Below, piece by piece: positions 18,869 to 27,993 of a stretch of 64,000 bases of DNA (the stretch's first letter is position 1; every line of letters begins with the position of its first letter). This DNA comes from Paenibacillus xylanexedens (lineage in GTDB: Bacteria > Bacillota > Bacilli > Paenibacillales > Paenibacillaceae). The stretch covers positions 59,059 through 123,058 of the forward strand of contig NZ_JAGIKV010000023.1 in assembly GCF_017874615.1 (NCBI RefSeq), read 5' to 3'. Made by a program: the position numbers and the translations under genes. The notes beneath the pieces were generated by a model that worked only from the letters and a program-made list of their open reading frames with translations, made no database searches and was not told where the DNA came from.

Positions 18869-18906
18869 AAAAAAAGAGAGGGGACTTTTAAAGTCCACCT
18901 CTCTTT
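18869..18906 (-). terminator. Rho-independent terminator of the second sugar-importer operon
   Basis: AAAGAGAGG..GACTTT pairs with AAAGTC..CCTCTCTTT, followed by a T-run on the minus strand, 46 bases after the MalG-type gene. Confidence 0.8.
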
Positions 18907-18951
18907 GTTCATATCCCTTCACACATATCCTTCTCTGTGACACATCTTCAG

Positions 18952-19779
18952 TTATTTCACGGACCCTTGGGTAACCCCGTTGATGATCCACTTCTGCGCA
19001 AACAGGTAGATGATAATCATGGGCAGCAACGCGAGCAGGTAGGATGCAAACGCAAGGTTAAACTCGGTATTGAACTGTCCTTGGAATACATACTGTACCA
19101 GCGGCAGCGTGTACTGTCCCGGATCACTGATAATAATGAGTGGCAGCAAGAAGTCGTTGTACGTGGACAGGCAAGTCAGAATACCAACCGTGGCACTGAT
19201 AGGCGCCATGAGCGGGAAAATGATTTTCCAGAACGTGCCCCAAGTTGTCGCCCCATCCACAAACGCCGCTTCCTCCAGCGCTACCGGAATGGACCGGATG
19301 TATCCAACGTACACAAATACGTTAAATGCCAGGCCATATACCGTGTGCAGCAGGATCAGACCTACCAGATTTGTCATCTCCAGCGATGCGGTCAGCTTAA
19401 CAATCGGCAGCATGATGATCGGAAATGGAATGAACATCGCGCTGACGAAGTAATAATAGAGTCCTTTGAAAAACTTGCGTTTCTCCATATTACGCGCAAT
19501 CGCATAGGCCACCATCGAGTTGCTGAGCAACGTCAAAAGCACAGTTGATGCGGTAACGATTGCACTGTTACGGAACGATTGGAAGAAGTTTGTCATGTCG
19601 ATGGCTCTCGCGAAATTCTCCCAGTGAAGTGTCGTCGGAATGGCAAAGACCGATTGGGCCATCTGTTCCGGATTTTTCAAAGCAATCGTAACGGTCATAT
19701 ACAGTGGGAACAGGATAAACAGGGTACCTAGCACAACGAGTAGCATAACGGGCCAATTGATTCGTGTACGGCTTCTCAT
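18952..19779 (-). CDS. Carbohydrate ABC transporter permease, MalG type (second system)
   Basis: 275 residues with six helices and EAA loop EEAAFVDGATTWGTFWKIIFP. The C-terminus WIINGVTQGSVK is the usual MalG ending. The start codon shares a base with the stop of the upstream MalF-type gene, so translation is probably coupled. No ATPase gene is present in the operon. Confidence 0.9.
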   Translation of the reverse strand: MRSRTRINWPVMLLVVLGTLFILFPLYMTVTIALKNPEQMAQSVFAIPTTLHWENFARAIDMTNFFQSFRNSAIVTASTVLLTLLSNSMVAYAIARNMEKRKFFKGLYYYFVSAMFIPFPIIMLPIVKLTASLEMTNLVGLILLHTVYGLAFNVFVYVGYIRSIPVALEEAAFVDGATTWGTFWKIIFPLMAPISATVGILTCLSTYNDFLLPLIIISDPGQYTLPLVQYVFQGQFNTEFNLAFASYLLALLPMIIIYLFAQKWIINGVTQGSVK

Positions 19780-20645
19780 TACAGATCCATCTCCCTTCTT
19801 TGCAGGAACCGGATTTGCAGAATTGAAATCACCGCAATAACGATGAAGTAAATAACCGAGTTCGCAGATTGATATGCATATTCGCCGCCTTCAAATCCGC
19901 CGGTGTAGATCAAGTGGGAGATGGACTGCGTCGCCCGTCCGGGACCACCGTTGGTCAAGGCTACGATTTGGTCGAAGACCATAAGTGAATTTTTCATCGC
20001 CAGCACCATATTAATGGTGAAGAATGGGGCAATAAGTGGGAAAGTAATACTCCAGAATTCACGCCATTTGCCTGCGCCGTCGAGGTTGGATGCCTCGTAC
20101 AGTGTCATTGGTATCGTTTGCAGACCAGCCAAATACAGAATCGTATTTAGGGCCACCGATTGCCATACTGCAACAATGACGATACCGATCCAAGCCAGAC
20201 TCTCGCTGCCGAGAATGTTGGTGGATAGCGCATTGATGCCCAGGTTTTGTCCCCAGATCGGGAATACGTTGGAGAACAGATAGTTAAATATGTAACCTAC
20301 GATCAGTACACTCAGAATATTGGGCAGGAAGTAGATACCGCGGAAAAAGTTACGAAACTTGATCTTGGCATTCAGCCCGAGTGCAATGAGCAGGCTCAGG
20401 ATATTGGTCAGGATCGTCACCACGATCGCAAACTTGAACGTAAACCAGTAGGCGTTACCTACATTGTCATCCTGGAACAAGTTGAAATAGTTTTTAAAAC
20501 CAACAAAATCATACTCTTTTCCGAATCCGTTGTAATTCGTAAATGAATAATAGATGCCCTGGAGGGCCGGCAGTGTCATAAATACAAAGAACAATACTAC
20601 CGCCGGAACCGTCATCCAGTAATAGGGTGCGATACGCTTGTTCAT
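19779..20645 (-). CDS. Carbohydrate ABC transporter permease, MalF type (second system)
   Basis: 288 residues from ATG 20645, eight bases behind AGGAGG; the in-frame codons before it overlap this site. Six membrane helices and EAA loop YEASNLDGAGKWREFWSITFP. The periplasmic-loop motif LTNGGPGRATQ, frequent in sugar permeases of this type, is present. It lies between the binding protein (24-base gap) and the MalG partner. Confidence 0.9.
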   Translation of the reverse strand: MNKRIAPYYWMTVPAVVLFFVFMTLPALQGIYYSFTNYNGFGKEYDFVGFKNYFNLFQDDNVGNAYWFTFKFAIVVTILTNILSLLIALGLNAKIKFRNFFRGIYFLPNILSVLIVGYIFNYLFSNVFPIWGQNLGINALSTNILGSESLAWIGIVIVAVWQSVALNTILYLAGLQTIPMTLYEASNLDGAGKWREFWSITFPLIAPFFTINMVLAMKNSLMVFDQIVALTNGGPGRATQSISHLIYTGGFEGGEYAYQSANSVIYFIVIAVISILQIRFLQRREMDL

Positions 20646-20669
20646 ACTCCATCCTCCTTCAGACAAGGC

Positions 20670-21908
20670 CTAGCGCCGATTGGCAACCTTGTCCCATTCT
20701 TTGTCGAGTGTATCTAGATAGTTGTCGATGTTTTGGTTCTGCAAAAAGGACTGTACGATGGAATTCAGCTGCACCGCAGCCGGAATATAGTGATCGGGAA
20801 AGTCAATAACCTTGCCCTGCTCGATATATGGCATCAATTCCTGTACGGCAGGATCATCCTGCTTCACGCCTTCTACCGCAGAGAACAGCGTCTGTTCGTC
20901 AATGTATCTTTCGATATTTTCAGGCTCTAATAGAAACGCAATAAACGTCTCCGCCTGCTCGCGATTAGGCGTGTCCGCCGCAATGGTAAACAGGGAGTCA
21001 ATCCCGTTCACCAGCTTGATCTCGCTTGCATCGTTGCCCGTAGGGAATGGGAAGAAACCAATGTCAACATTTGGGTTCGCTTTGCGAATCTCCGAGATAG
21101 CCCAGGTTCCCTGGATGTACATAAAGGCTTCACCGTTAGCAAAAGCACGGTTACCGTCCGAATAAGCTTTACCAAAGTTATCGCCGTGACCGTACTTCAT
21201 GAGTTCCAGCTGCTTCTCAGCTACCTCGCGGTATTTCTCCTTGAACGTCACTTTGTTATCGCGTCGCTCTTGGTAGAAATCAATACCGACCAGATTGGAG
21301 GCTAGTGCATTGAACGGCAGGCTCGTCTGCCAGTCATCCTTGTATGTGAAATAAAATGGAATCTCACCTGCATCCTTAATCTTTTGGGCGGTCGCAATGA
21401 GTTCATCCCACGTCTTGGGCACGTCCAATCCCATTTCCTTAAACAGCGTTTTGTTGTACATGATGCCGTTTGCATTAGTCGCGTAAGGAATACCTGTTAC
21501 TTCGTCCATGCCTGTGAGATCATTCAGCATTTGTATGTAGTTCGGATCAATCGTCTGGAGTAATGAGCTGTCCGTCAGATCGGTGAAAATATCACTCTGG
21601 GCCAGAATGGAATAGGTGTCGGTTGCGCCCATGGCCATAATATCCGGTATATCATTTTTGACTACACGGGTCTTCAATACTGTCTCCGCATCGGGCGGAT
21701 TCACCTGTGTCACTTGGATATCGTCATGCTCCGCGTTGAACGTCTTGATCAATTCATCAAAGGTTATTTTGGCTTCAGGCTTGTTCTGGAAAAATTCAAT
21801 CTGCACTTTGCCATTCGCGCTATCTCCACTGGTACAGGAAGATAAAAGTACAGCCATCATTCCACACAGCAACATTGTCCCGAGAGCCTTGGTAAGCGTT
21901 GTTCTCAT
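20670..21908 (-). CDS. Extracellular sugar-binding lipoprotein (second system)
   Basis: 412 residues with signal peptide and lipobox LLSSC. Family 1 SBP features include IEFFQNKPEAKITFDELIK, GIPYATNANGIMYNKTLF and the C-terminal YIEQGKVIDFPDHYIP with a helix-rich tail. A GGGAGG site precedes the ATG. This importer has no adjacent regulator, unlike the one at 12565-18393. A palindrome-like AAAACGGTTTCGG about 130 bases upstream could be a LacI-family operator, but the match is weak. Confidence 0.9.
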   Translation of the reverse strand: MRTTLTKALGTMLLCGMMAVLLSSCTSGDSANGKVQIEFFQNKPEAKITFDELIKTFNAEHDDIQVTQVNPPDAETVLKTRVVKNDIPDIMAMGATDTYSILAQSDIFTDLTDSSLLQTIDPNYIQMLNDLTGMDEVTGIPYATNANGIMYNKTLFKEMGLDVPKTWDELIATAQKIKDAGEIPFYFTYKDDWQTSLPFNALASNLVGIDFYQERRDNKVTFKEKYREVAEKQLELMKYGHGDNFGKAYSDGNRAFANGEAFMYIQGTWAISEIRKANPNVDIGFFPFPTGNDASEIKLVNGIDSLFTIAADTPNREQAETFIAFLLEPENIERYIDEQTLFSAVEGVKQDDPAVQELMPYIEQGKVIDFPDHYIPAAVQLNSIVQSFLQNQNIDNYLDTLDKEWDKVANRR

Positions 21909-22090
21909 GTTGTACCTCCCTCAGCTTTATACGTAAGAATTTACCCATTCAGATGGTGAAATAACCATTTGGTTAATCCTTCCAAAATAACTTCAATCTG
22001 AATGGATGATATAGGTCTTTATTATTTCTAAAACGGTTTCGGTAAAAATGAATCACGGCAGTTCTTCCCATGACCTGAATCGGGCATAAC

Positions 22091-22123
22091 AAAAAGGACA
22101 CTGGATGATATCCAATGTCCCTC
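22091..22123 (-). terminator. Rho-independent terminator of lspA
   Basis: GGGACATTGGATATCATCCAGTGTCC folds on itself as a near-perfect stem, followed by TTTTTG on the minus strand, about 50 bases after lspA. Confidence 0.78.
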
Positions 22124-22170
22124 ATTTAATAAGCTTATATTCAGCCACTGTAACGCTTTTATCCAACCTA

Positions 22171-22662
22171 TTACGAACGTTCTGCTTTCGGCAAAGCATT
22201 ACGTAAACGCTTGGCCCGATAACTCTGATATGCACGAATCAACATGCCGATGATGATCATGACCACACCGATGTTAATTGCGACATCAGCGAGATTTAAA
22301 ATCCCGCGTCCTGACGGAAACACGAGGAAATCCGTTACCCGGGCATAGATAAATCGATCGATTGCATTTCCTAAAGCCCCACCGACCATAAAACCCGCGC
22401 CAGCTTGCATCCAGAAACCGCGAATCTCACCTTTACTCCGATAATACAACATGCCCGCTATGAACAGAACAGCAATCACACCAAACAGACGCGCATTCCC
22501 CTGAAACATGCTGCCCGCCATTCCACTGTTCTCATAATGCTGTAACTGCATGCCCGAGTTACCCAGTCTCATGACGTCGCCAACTTCCATATACATCCTC
22601 ACTGCAATCTTGGTTCCCTGGTCCACCAAAGTCACCAGCAGTGCTACAAAATAAAACAGCAT
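22171..22662 (-). CDS. lspA: Lipoprotein signal peptidase (signal peptidase II)
   Basis: 163 residues with four membrane helices. The conserved LspA blocks are all present: VDQGTKI in helix 1, YENSGMAGS, GGALGNAIDR with the first catalytic aspartate, VTDFL, and ILNLADVAIN with the second. It removes signal peptides from prolipoproteins at the membrane, such as the several lipoproteins encoded in this window. AGGAGGAG precedes the ATG. It is monocistronic; the next gene upstream is divergent. Confidence 0.95.
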   Translation of the reverse strand: MLFYFVALLVTLVDQGTKIAVRMYMEVGDVMRLGNSGMQLQHYENSGMAGSMFQGNARLFGVIAVLFIAGMLYYRSKGEIRGFWMQAGAGFMVGGALGNAIDRFIYARVTDFLVFPSGRGILNLADVAINIGVVMIIIGMLIRAYQSYRAKRLRNALPKAERS

Positions 22663-22900
22663 CGTGCTTCTCCTCCTGCCTACGTAGCAATAACTTATTT
22701 TAACTTTAAGAGTTATGTATATTAGGTTCCCTTCACTTTAACACAGCCGATGTACGGTCTCCAAATGAGCCGTCTTCAACCACGCAAATAACGTCTACTA
22801 ACATCGTCCAGTCCGTACTCGGAAGGTACTGCACCAACCCATGTCGAATGTAGACATCAATCATATATGTAAAGGGGCTGCCTGTAATTTGAACCTGATC

Positions 22901-23368
22901 ATGACAGAGAAATTAAAGGAAATGCAACAGGAAGAAAAGGACTTGGTATTTGGCACATTTAATTCTGAAATGGCACTTAACCTTGGCCTGCATCTGGTTG
23001 AAGAAGCGAAGCGTCGTTCCCAAGCCGTGACCATCGACATTACCCTGAAAGGACATCGTCTCTTTTTGCATGCGATGGAAGGCACTCATCCTGACAACGA
23101 AGACTGGATTCGACGCAAGAACAACGTAGTGAATCATTTCTCCTCCAGTTCTTGGCATACCGCCCTGCGGTTGAGAAGCGAAAACCAGACACTTGAGCAA
23201 GACTTCAATCTGCCTACATCTGAATATGTACTGGCTGGTGGCGCTTTCCCGTTGATTCTGGAAAATGAGGGACAGGTCGGCACCATTACGGTATCGGGTT
23301 TGCCTGATGAAGAAGACCATGATCTGGTCACGACAGGCATTCACTCGTTTTTGTTGCAGCAAAACTAG
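22901..23368 (+). CDS. UPF0303 / heme-degrading-domain-like protein
   Basis: 155 residues from ATG 22901. The sequence resembles the YBR137W/UPF0303 group (related to GlcG/HbpS): EEKDLVFGTFNSEMALNLG, ALRLRSENQTLEQDF, then GGAFPLILENEGQVGTITVSG and LPDEEDHDLVTTGI. In-frame codons extend to 22841, but that ATG has no ribosome binding site. A TTG at 22889 behind AAAGGGG is an alternative. It is a small cytosolic protein of uncertain function, standing alone between lspA and a terminator. Confidence 0.8.
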   Translation: MTEKLKEMQQEEKDLVFGTFNSEMALNLGLHLVEEAKRRSQAVTIDITLKGHRLFLHAMEGTHPDNEDWIRRKNNVVNHFSSSSWHTALRLRSENQTLEQDFNLPTSEYVLAGGAFPLILENEGQVGTITVSGLPDEEDHDLVTTGIHSFLLQQN

Positions 23369-23380
23369 ATTAAATGGAGC

Positions 23381-23421
23381 AAAAAAAGCCCACCTGATCA
23401 ATATAGATCAAGTGGGCTTTA
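23381..23421. terminator. Bidirectional rho-independent terminator
   Basis: AAAGCCCAC.TGATC pairs with GATCA.GTGGGCTTT and has A-run and T-run flanks. It separates the converging UPF0303 gene and the PadR operon. Confidence 0.82.
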
Positions 23422-23437
23422 CTAGCTTAAGTAGTGC

Positions 23438-24415
23438 TCAGGACGGATTTTTACTTTTCATAATATGGTACACATTGCTAAAGCTGCCGGAGAGAATGCC
23501 TGTAATCGGGAATATGGCCCAATTGATATCCCACCGTTGATATACAAAGCCTGTGAACAAGAAGATGGCTGTCGCCAGCGGCCATACAATCGCTTCCACG
23601 GCTCTCACAACCTTTACTTCTTGCTTCTTCTCTACCGTCAACTGGTGCTTCTCCAGCAAGTTCGTGTAAGCCCCCTGAATATTACCGTAATATACAAACA
23701 GGAATGCTCCTACCCCAGCCATAACCATAAAGGCAGATACACCATAAGAGGCGTAGTTATCATTGATAGAGGAGGCTGCGAAAATAAACACAGGAGACAG
23801 AATGCACAGGCAGACACCCGTAATGATGGCTATACGATAAGTCAGAGCGAAGCTCTCCCGACTATGCTGAATACTCATTTTAAGTGTATAAGGAAGCTGG
23901 AAGCCCTTCTCCATATGACTGAAGCGTTCAAGCTTCATGCCACTGTGAATGAACATGCCTACCGCAATGGCAATCAGCACGAACATGCCGATCAGGCCCA
24001 GTACAGCCCCCGTTTCCACCGAACGGTTTGCAGCTGAAGTGGCATAGTTATCAAATAAAGTATCCATGAAAATCAGAAACGCCACACCCGACGCGCATAA
24101 TAAAACACCCAGCCCGATCCAAAATCCGGCATTTCTTTTTGCAGTGGTATATGCGTAGGCTTCTTCTTCCGTCAGCACAGGTACTGCCTCTTCTGCACTG
24201 ACTGGTTGAATACCGAGTTCTGCAGTTAGCTCCTCGATATTACCGAATTCTGAGATCACAATACCGATGGCTTCATTCTCCGACTTGCCTTCCCGCTTCA
24301 ACTCCAGGTACTTATCTTCCATCCCCGAAAGGAGCTCCTGCTTCAGATGCTCCACCTCGGGTGTCTTCGGTAGACCAGCAAACATGTTCTCCAGATACAC
24401 CATAATTGTCTCCAT
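23438..24415 (-). CDS. Permease-prefix-domain membrane protein paired with PadR regulator
   Basis: 325 residues. The N-terminal 70 residues form a soluble helical domain of the permease-prefix/DUF1700 type (EVEHLKQELLSGMEDKYLEL ... ISEFGNIEELTAELG). Five or six membrane helices follow. Proteins of this type are nearly always encoded right after a PadR regulator, as here (six-base gap), and are thought to respond to envelope stress. No enzymatic motif is visible. Confidence 0.8.
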   Translation of the reverse strand: METIMVYLENMFAGLPKTPEVEHLKQELLSGMEDKYLELKREGKSENEAIGIVISEFGNIEELTAELGIQPVSAEEAVPVLTEEEAYAYTTAKRNAGFWIGLGVLLCASGVAFLIFMDTLFDNYATSAANRSVETGAVLGLIGMFVLIAIAVGMFIHSGMKLERFSHMEKGFQLPYTLKMSIQHSRESFALTYRIAIITGVCLCILSPVFIFAASSINDNYASYGVSAFMVMAGVGAFLFVYYGNIQGAYTNLLEKHQLTVEKKQEVKVVRAVEAIVWPLATAIFLFTGFVYQRWDINWAIFPITGILSGSFSNVYHIMKSKNPS

Positions 24416-24421
24416 GTTCCG

Positions 24422-24751
24422 TCACAACTCCCTGATAAATAGATTAACAACCTCCTGCGTAACCTTCCATTCCTCACACTTTTCTCTGTAATAGTCGAGG
24501 CCGGGCGGCGTAATCCGGTAATAGGTACGACGCTTTCCCAAACTATTCTCATCCAGGTAAAACGATTCAATATAACCGTTCTTCTCCAATCGGGTGAAGG
24601 CCGAGTATAATGTCGTCTCCTTCATGACGTACTTTTCCTCTGTCAGCTGCCTGATGTTCTTGGAAATCTCGTAGCCGTACGACTCCCCTTCGAGCAGCAT
24701 GTAGAGGATCAGCGTATCATTGTAGCCACGTATAACGTCACTGCTGATCAC
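24422..24751 (-). CDS. PadR-family transcriptional regulator
   Basis: 109 residues, a typical short PadR winged helix: DTLILYMLLEGESYGYEISK, then TLYSAFTRLEKNGYIESF and RRTYYRITPPGLDYY. The start is GTG eight to nine bases behind GGAGGAG. It likely represses its own operon through the long inverted repeat directly upstream, and is co-transcribed with the membrane protein gene that follows. Confidence 0.92.
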   Translation of the reverse strand: MISSDVIRGYNDTLILYMLLEGESYGYEISKNIRQLTEEKYVMKETTLYSAFTRLEKNGYIESFYLDENSLGKRRTYYRITPPGLDYYREKCEEWKVTQEVVNLFIREL

Positions 24752-24770
24752 AAAAGATACTCCTCCTCAT

Positions 24771-24827
24771 TACTTCATCTGTCGTAGTAGTTGAAGTATA
24801 GCACAATTTACTACGACAGGTGAAGTA
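24771..24827 (-). promoter_or_regulatory. PadR operon promoter with 19-base inverted-repeat operator
   Basis: Arms 24771-24789 and 24809-24827 are reverse complements at 18 of 19 positions, separated by a 19-base spacer. On the minus strand -35 TTCACC (24819-24824) and -10 TATACT (24795-24800) are 18 bases apart, so one arm covers the -35 region and the other the transcript start. TGAAGTA also occurs once inside the spacer region (24792-24798). The layout suggests PadR autorepression. Confidence 0.72.
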
Positions 24828-24848
24828 GTTATTCCAAAACATAGGCAA

Positions 24849-24885
24849 TAAAAAATCCGTACCTGGAAAAGGCACGGATTTTTTA
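24849..24885. terminator. Bidirectional rho-independent terminator
   Basis: AAAAATCCGT.CCT pairs with AGG.ACGGATTTTT. It follows the nucleoside hydrolase gene on the minus strand. Confidence 0.82.
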
Positions 24886-24911
24886 TTTGTCCTGCAGTTA
24901 AATTACTATGT

Positions 24912-25859
24912 TTATTGGATCGCTGAGAGAACATCCAGCAGCATCGATTTGAACTTCGGCCGATCAATGGCCTCACAGACGCGTACATTAGGCTCTTTGC
25001 CAAAACGTCCGTTGATATCAACCACACTGTATCCGCGTGTCAGTTCTCCTGCTGCTTCCACATCCACATAATACTGACCCGACTTGGTCATGATGGATTC
25101 ATCTGCGGCTACAGCCATCAGCAACGTATCGGGATGAGTGGTGCCATTGAGTTTATGTACCGACTTGTTGAACTGCATAACCACTTTGTTGATAGCGGTG
25201 AAGAAATCGGCACCCGATGTACCCAGAGCCGCAATCTCTGCATGATCATCATCGTCCATCACTGAATATTGCGTGCACATCTCCCAGCCAACCATCGTGA
25301 TCGGAATGCCTGCATGCAGTACAATTTTCGCTGCTTCCGGGTCCACGTAGAAGTTATACTCCGCCGCCGGTGTGATATTGCCCAGTGCATTATTCGTTCC
25401 GCCCATGATGTACAGGTGAGCAATTTCTGGAATAATCGTTGGGTCCTTCTGGATCGCCATTGCAATGTTAGTCAGTGGAGCAATAGCCAGAAGTTCAATT
25501 TCGCCCGGATGTGCGTGCACCTTCTCAATGATAAAATCAACCGCATGCCCGCTCTCGGGACGCTGATCTGCCTTCGGGAAATGCGCGCCACCCATGCCGT
25601 CATCGCCATGCACGTCTTCCACTGTACGGTGCTGAGCCTTTCCATAGGCCATTAGCGGACGCTCGCAACCTTTATACACAGGCACCTTGCCGCCATGTCC
25701 AGCAACCTGTACCGTGTACAGGGCATTTTCAACCTCCTGGTCGAATTGTACGTTACCGCCCGTAATGGTGATGCCTTCCACCTGAAAGTGATGCAATGCC
25801 GTCAGGATCGCAATCGTATCGTCTCCTGCTGTATCTGTATCGATGATGACTCTTCTCAT
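24912..25859 (-). CDS. Nucleoside hydrolase, IunH/RihA family
   Basis: 315 residues. The calcium-binding motif DTDTAGDD near the start defines the family, supported by HGDDGMGGAHFP, MGGTNNALGNITPAAEYNFY and the C-terminal DINGRFGKEPNVRV. These enzymes cleave N-glycosidic bonds of ribonucleosides to base and ribose in the cytosol. AAGGAG precedes the ATG. It follows the DUF350 gene by 58 bases and may share its transcript or have its own. Confidence 0.92.
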   Translation of the reverse strand: MRRVIIDTDTAGDDTIAILTALHHFQVEGITITGGNVQFDQEVENALYTVQVAGHGGKVPVYKGCERPLMAYGKAQHRTVEDVHGDDGMGGAHFPKADQRPESGHAVDFIIEKVHAHPGEIELLAIAPLTNIAMAIQKDPTIIPEIAHLYIMGGTNNALGNITPAAEYNFYVDPEAAKIVLHAGIPITMVGWEMCTQYSVMDDDDHAEIAALGTSGADFFTAINKVVMQFNKSVHKLNGTTHPDTLLMAVAADESIMTKSGQYYVDVEAAGELTRGYSVVDINGRFGKEPNVRVCEAIDRPKFKSMLLDVLSAIQ

Positions 25860-25917
25860 GATGCCGCGCTCCTTCTTCCGTTTATATAGTACATTCTATA
25901 AAACACTATGTCTTATT

Positions 25918-26322
25918 TTACATCAAAAACGTACCAATGACGATGGAAACGCCGATGATAATCGAACGCAGCAGCTGTGCTACAGCCATATTGCCTCGTG
26001 CAATTTCGTCACATACCCGCATCTTCGGAATCAGGAAATCAAATATAATATAGACCAGGCACAGCACAATAATTCCAAACGCCGACCACAGCAGCATATC
26101 CAACCACGAATGCGTCGAGAAAGATACCATGCCCACAATAATACACAGTCCCAGCAATTTGCTACCCATATACATGCCTGCCGCCTCGTTACCTTTGGCG
26201 ATTTCCTCACTATCGTTATACCGGGTCAATTTGCTAAAAGCGAAATATCCACATACCAATACCACCAACAGAATGCCTACACCCACCGCCACATTCACGA
26301 GGTTTAATCCCAAGTTTTCCAT
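25918..26322 (-). CDS. DUF350 (YjfL-like) membrane protein
   Basis: 134 residues with four membrane helices arranged as two similar halves, each containing the DUF350 phrase EEIAKGNEAAGMYMGSKLLG or DEIARGNMAVAQLLRSIIIG. The gene overlaps the end of the glutathionylspermidine-synthase-like gene by 19 bases. In Escherichia coli, DUF350 protein YjfL and YjfC of the synthase family are likewise encoded together, so the link is conserved across phyla. Its function is unknown. Confidence 0.87.
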   Translation of the reverse strand: MENLGLNLVNVAVGVGILLVVLVCGYFAFSKLTRYNDSEEIAKGNEAAGMYMGSKLLGLCIIVGMVSFSTHSWLDMLLWSAFGIIVLCLVYIIFDFLIPKMRVCDEIARGNMAVAQLLRSIIIGVSIVIGTFLM

Positions 26323-27704
26323 TCCTTCTCCTCCTCATCATTCATCCGTTCACTAACCGTAGCCGCGCAATAATAGGCCATATCTCCAGTTACTTTCTCC
26401 CCGACCCGTGGTAGCAACCCAGCCAAACGCCCACCGATAACAAACACCCCTGTAAGCAGATAACCGCTGTATGCTCCATTTTCCGTCTCGATCACAACCT
26501 GTTCCATCGGAACCAGCTGCTGATAGATTTTGGGCTGATTTTCGTAATACGCTGTAATTTCTTCATTCTCGTCCGTTGCCCCAGATGCAATATTGAATTC
26601 CAGCGCCTCGTTAAGAGGATGCTCCATATCCTGCTTTACAAAGGCATTGTCCGTTCCTCCATCCAGCAAAAGAGTTCCTCTGCCTTCGCGCCCCCAGTAG
26701 CTTTTGGCTACATATGATATGGCGTTCAGTTCGAATGGCTCAGCCGAAAAATAGGTGGGCAGCAGATATCGGGAAATCACGTCCATCTCTGCTTCATCAA
26801 AGAGGATAAACCCGCAATATTCCGGGGTTTGCTCGTTCCGCTCGTAGAGCGACCAGATTGCCGCCATGAAGCCTTTGCTCTGCATGAGTACATGCTGAAC
26901 GGGGTTCATCAGGCCCAGTCGTCCCTCACGTACAAGTTCAAGCAGCGCAGCACCAATGTCCACCCCTGTCGTCTCATCCCGATCATCGATCAGATACTCC
27001 AGTGGATAAAGGCGATACAGCAGGTTAATCTCCCGACCCTGATGGTAAAGCGCCTCCCCTGGAACAATCTCCAGTTCCTCAAGTGGAGCATAGAAGACTT
27101 CGTATCCGGCTTCCTGACAACGTCTCATCAAGAATTCCGTATTCGTTCGATCTTCGACATGTTCTCCAAAAGAAGTGAATGTCACCGGACCCTTTAATCC
27201 CTGCTCTGCATAGAATTCCAGCCATATCCTGAAACACTCCCGAATACGTGTATCCATCTCGGCAGATGGTGCGGTCAACGCGGCATCCTCAGCAAGACCG
27301 ACCAGGATATTTTCCAATGCAGCAACCTCCGGTATGCCCGTTGGAGTGTCCGTATTATTTTCAATACACTTCGGCCCAGCTTCTCCGATAATCCAGTCCT
27401 GACGGGTAATGCCTCCAGTTACCATCTCCATACGTGCCGCCGGAATAAGCCCGGGATGGATACCCAACTGATGCTCCAAAAAAGAATCCGGCATATATTG
27501 CTGGATAAATCGCATCACTTTACAGTAAATGCCGTCTACCTCCTCCGCTGCGGTAAGCAGCTCTTGTATCTCCGAGGGAGAATAGACCGTCAATGTAGGT
27601 ACACAATACTGCTTCCCGTACATTCGATGGTATGGAATCTGTTGTCCCGCTTCACCCTGAAACACCTCTTCGTGACTAAACGGCAGTTGAACCACTTGCC
27701 TCAT
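26304..27704 (-). CDS. Glutathionylspermidine synthase-like ATP-grasp ligase (YjfC/YgiC type)
   Basis: 466 residues from ATG 27704, behind GGGAGG; longer in-frame starts overlap the preceding gene and are unlikely. Family blocks are GPKCIENNTDTPTGIPE, GPVTFTSFGEHVEDRTNTEF, the DEAEMDVISRYLLPTYF segment and KSYWGREGRGTLLLDGG, which make up an ATP-grasp active site joining a carboxylate to an amine. The amidase half of bifunctional GspSA is absent. Bacillota mostly lack glutathione, so the natural substrate is probably another peptide or polyamine conjugate. It sits between a small lipoprotein gene and DUF350. Confidence 0.88.
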   Translation of the reverse strand: MRQVVQLPFSHEEVFQGEAGQQIPYHRMYGKQYCVPTLTVYSPSEIQELLTAAEEVDGIYCKVMRFIQQYMPDSFLEHQLGIHPGLIPAARMEMVTGGITRQDWIIGEAGPKCIENNTDTPTGIPEVAALENILVGLAEDAALTAPSAEMDTRIRECFRIWLEFYAEQGLKGPVTFTSFGEHVEDRTNTEFLMRRCQEAGYEVFYAPLEELEIVPGEALYHQGREINLLYRLYPLEYLIDDRDETTGVDIGAALLELVREGRLGLMNPVQHVLMQSKGFMAAIWSLYERNEQTPEYCGFILFDEAEMDVISRYLLPTYFSAEPFELNAISYVAKSYWGREGRGTLLLDGGTDNAFVKQDMEHPLNEALEFNIASGATDENEEITAYYENQPKIYQQLVPMEQVVIETENGAYSGYLLTGVFVIGGRLAGLLPRVGEKVTGDMAYYCAATVSERMNDEEEKEWKTWD

Positions 27705-27708
27705 CCGG

Positions 27709-27993
27709 TTATCCTCCCGAACTGCGGAAGAAGCTACCGAAGCCGCTTGATTTGGACTTGGATTTGCTATAGGAGCTGTTACTGTCCTTGTTGCTTCGAT
27801 AAGACGACCCACCGTAGTAATAGTGCCCACTGCTGGAATCATATTCACAACCGGTATCATACTCCGGGTCACATTCATCATTGTTGCTGCCACAACCCGA
27901 TAACACGGCAGGTACCGCCAGCATCAGGGAGAACGCAACCAGCTTTGCTTTTGAACCGGGTTTCGATGCTTGCCCCCGCTCTTGGTCACTCAT
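27709..27993 (-). CDS. Small Gly/Ser/Tyr-rich lipoprotein
   Basis: 94 residues. A basic N-terminus, a hydrophobic stretch and lipobox VLSGC are followed by an acidic Cys-containing segment (NDECDPEYDTGCEYD) and a low-complexity tail of Ser, Tyr, Lys and Gly ending SSGFGSFFRSSGG. The start codon shares one base with the upstream stop (TGATG). In Escherichia coli the same neighbourhood has the DUF1190 lipoprotein-like YjfM, of similar composition, so this may be its counterpart; that is inference from context. Confidence 0.75.
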   Translation of the reverse strand: MSDQERGQASKPGSKAKLVAFSLMLAVPAVLSGCGSNNDECDPEYDTGCEYDSSSGHYYYGGSSYRSNKDSNSSYSKSKSKSSGFGSFFRSSGG

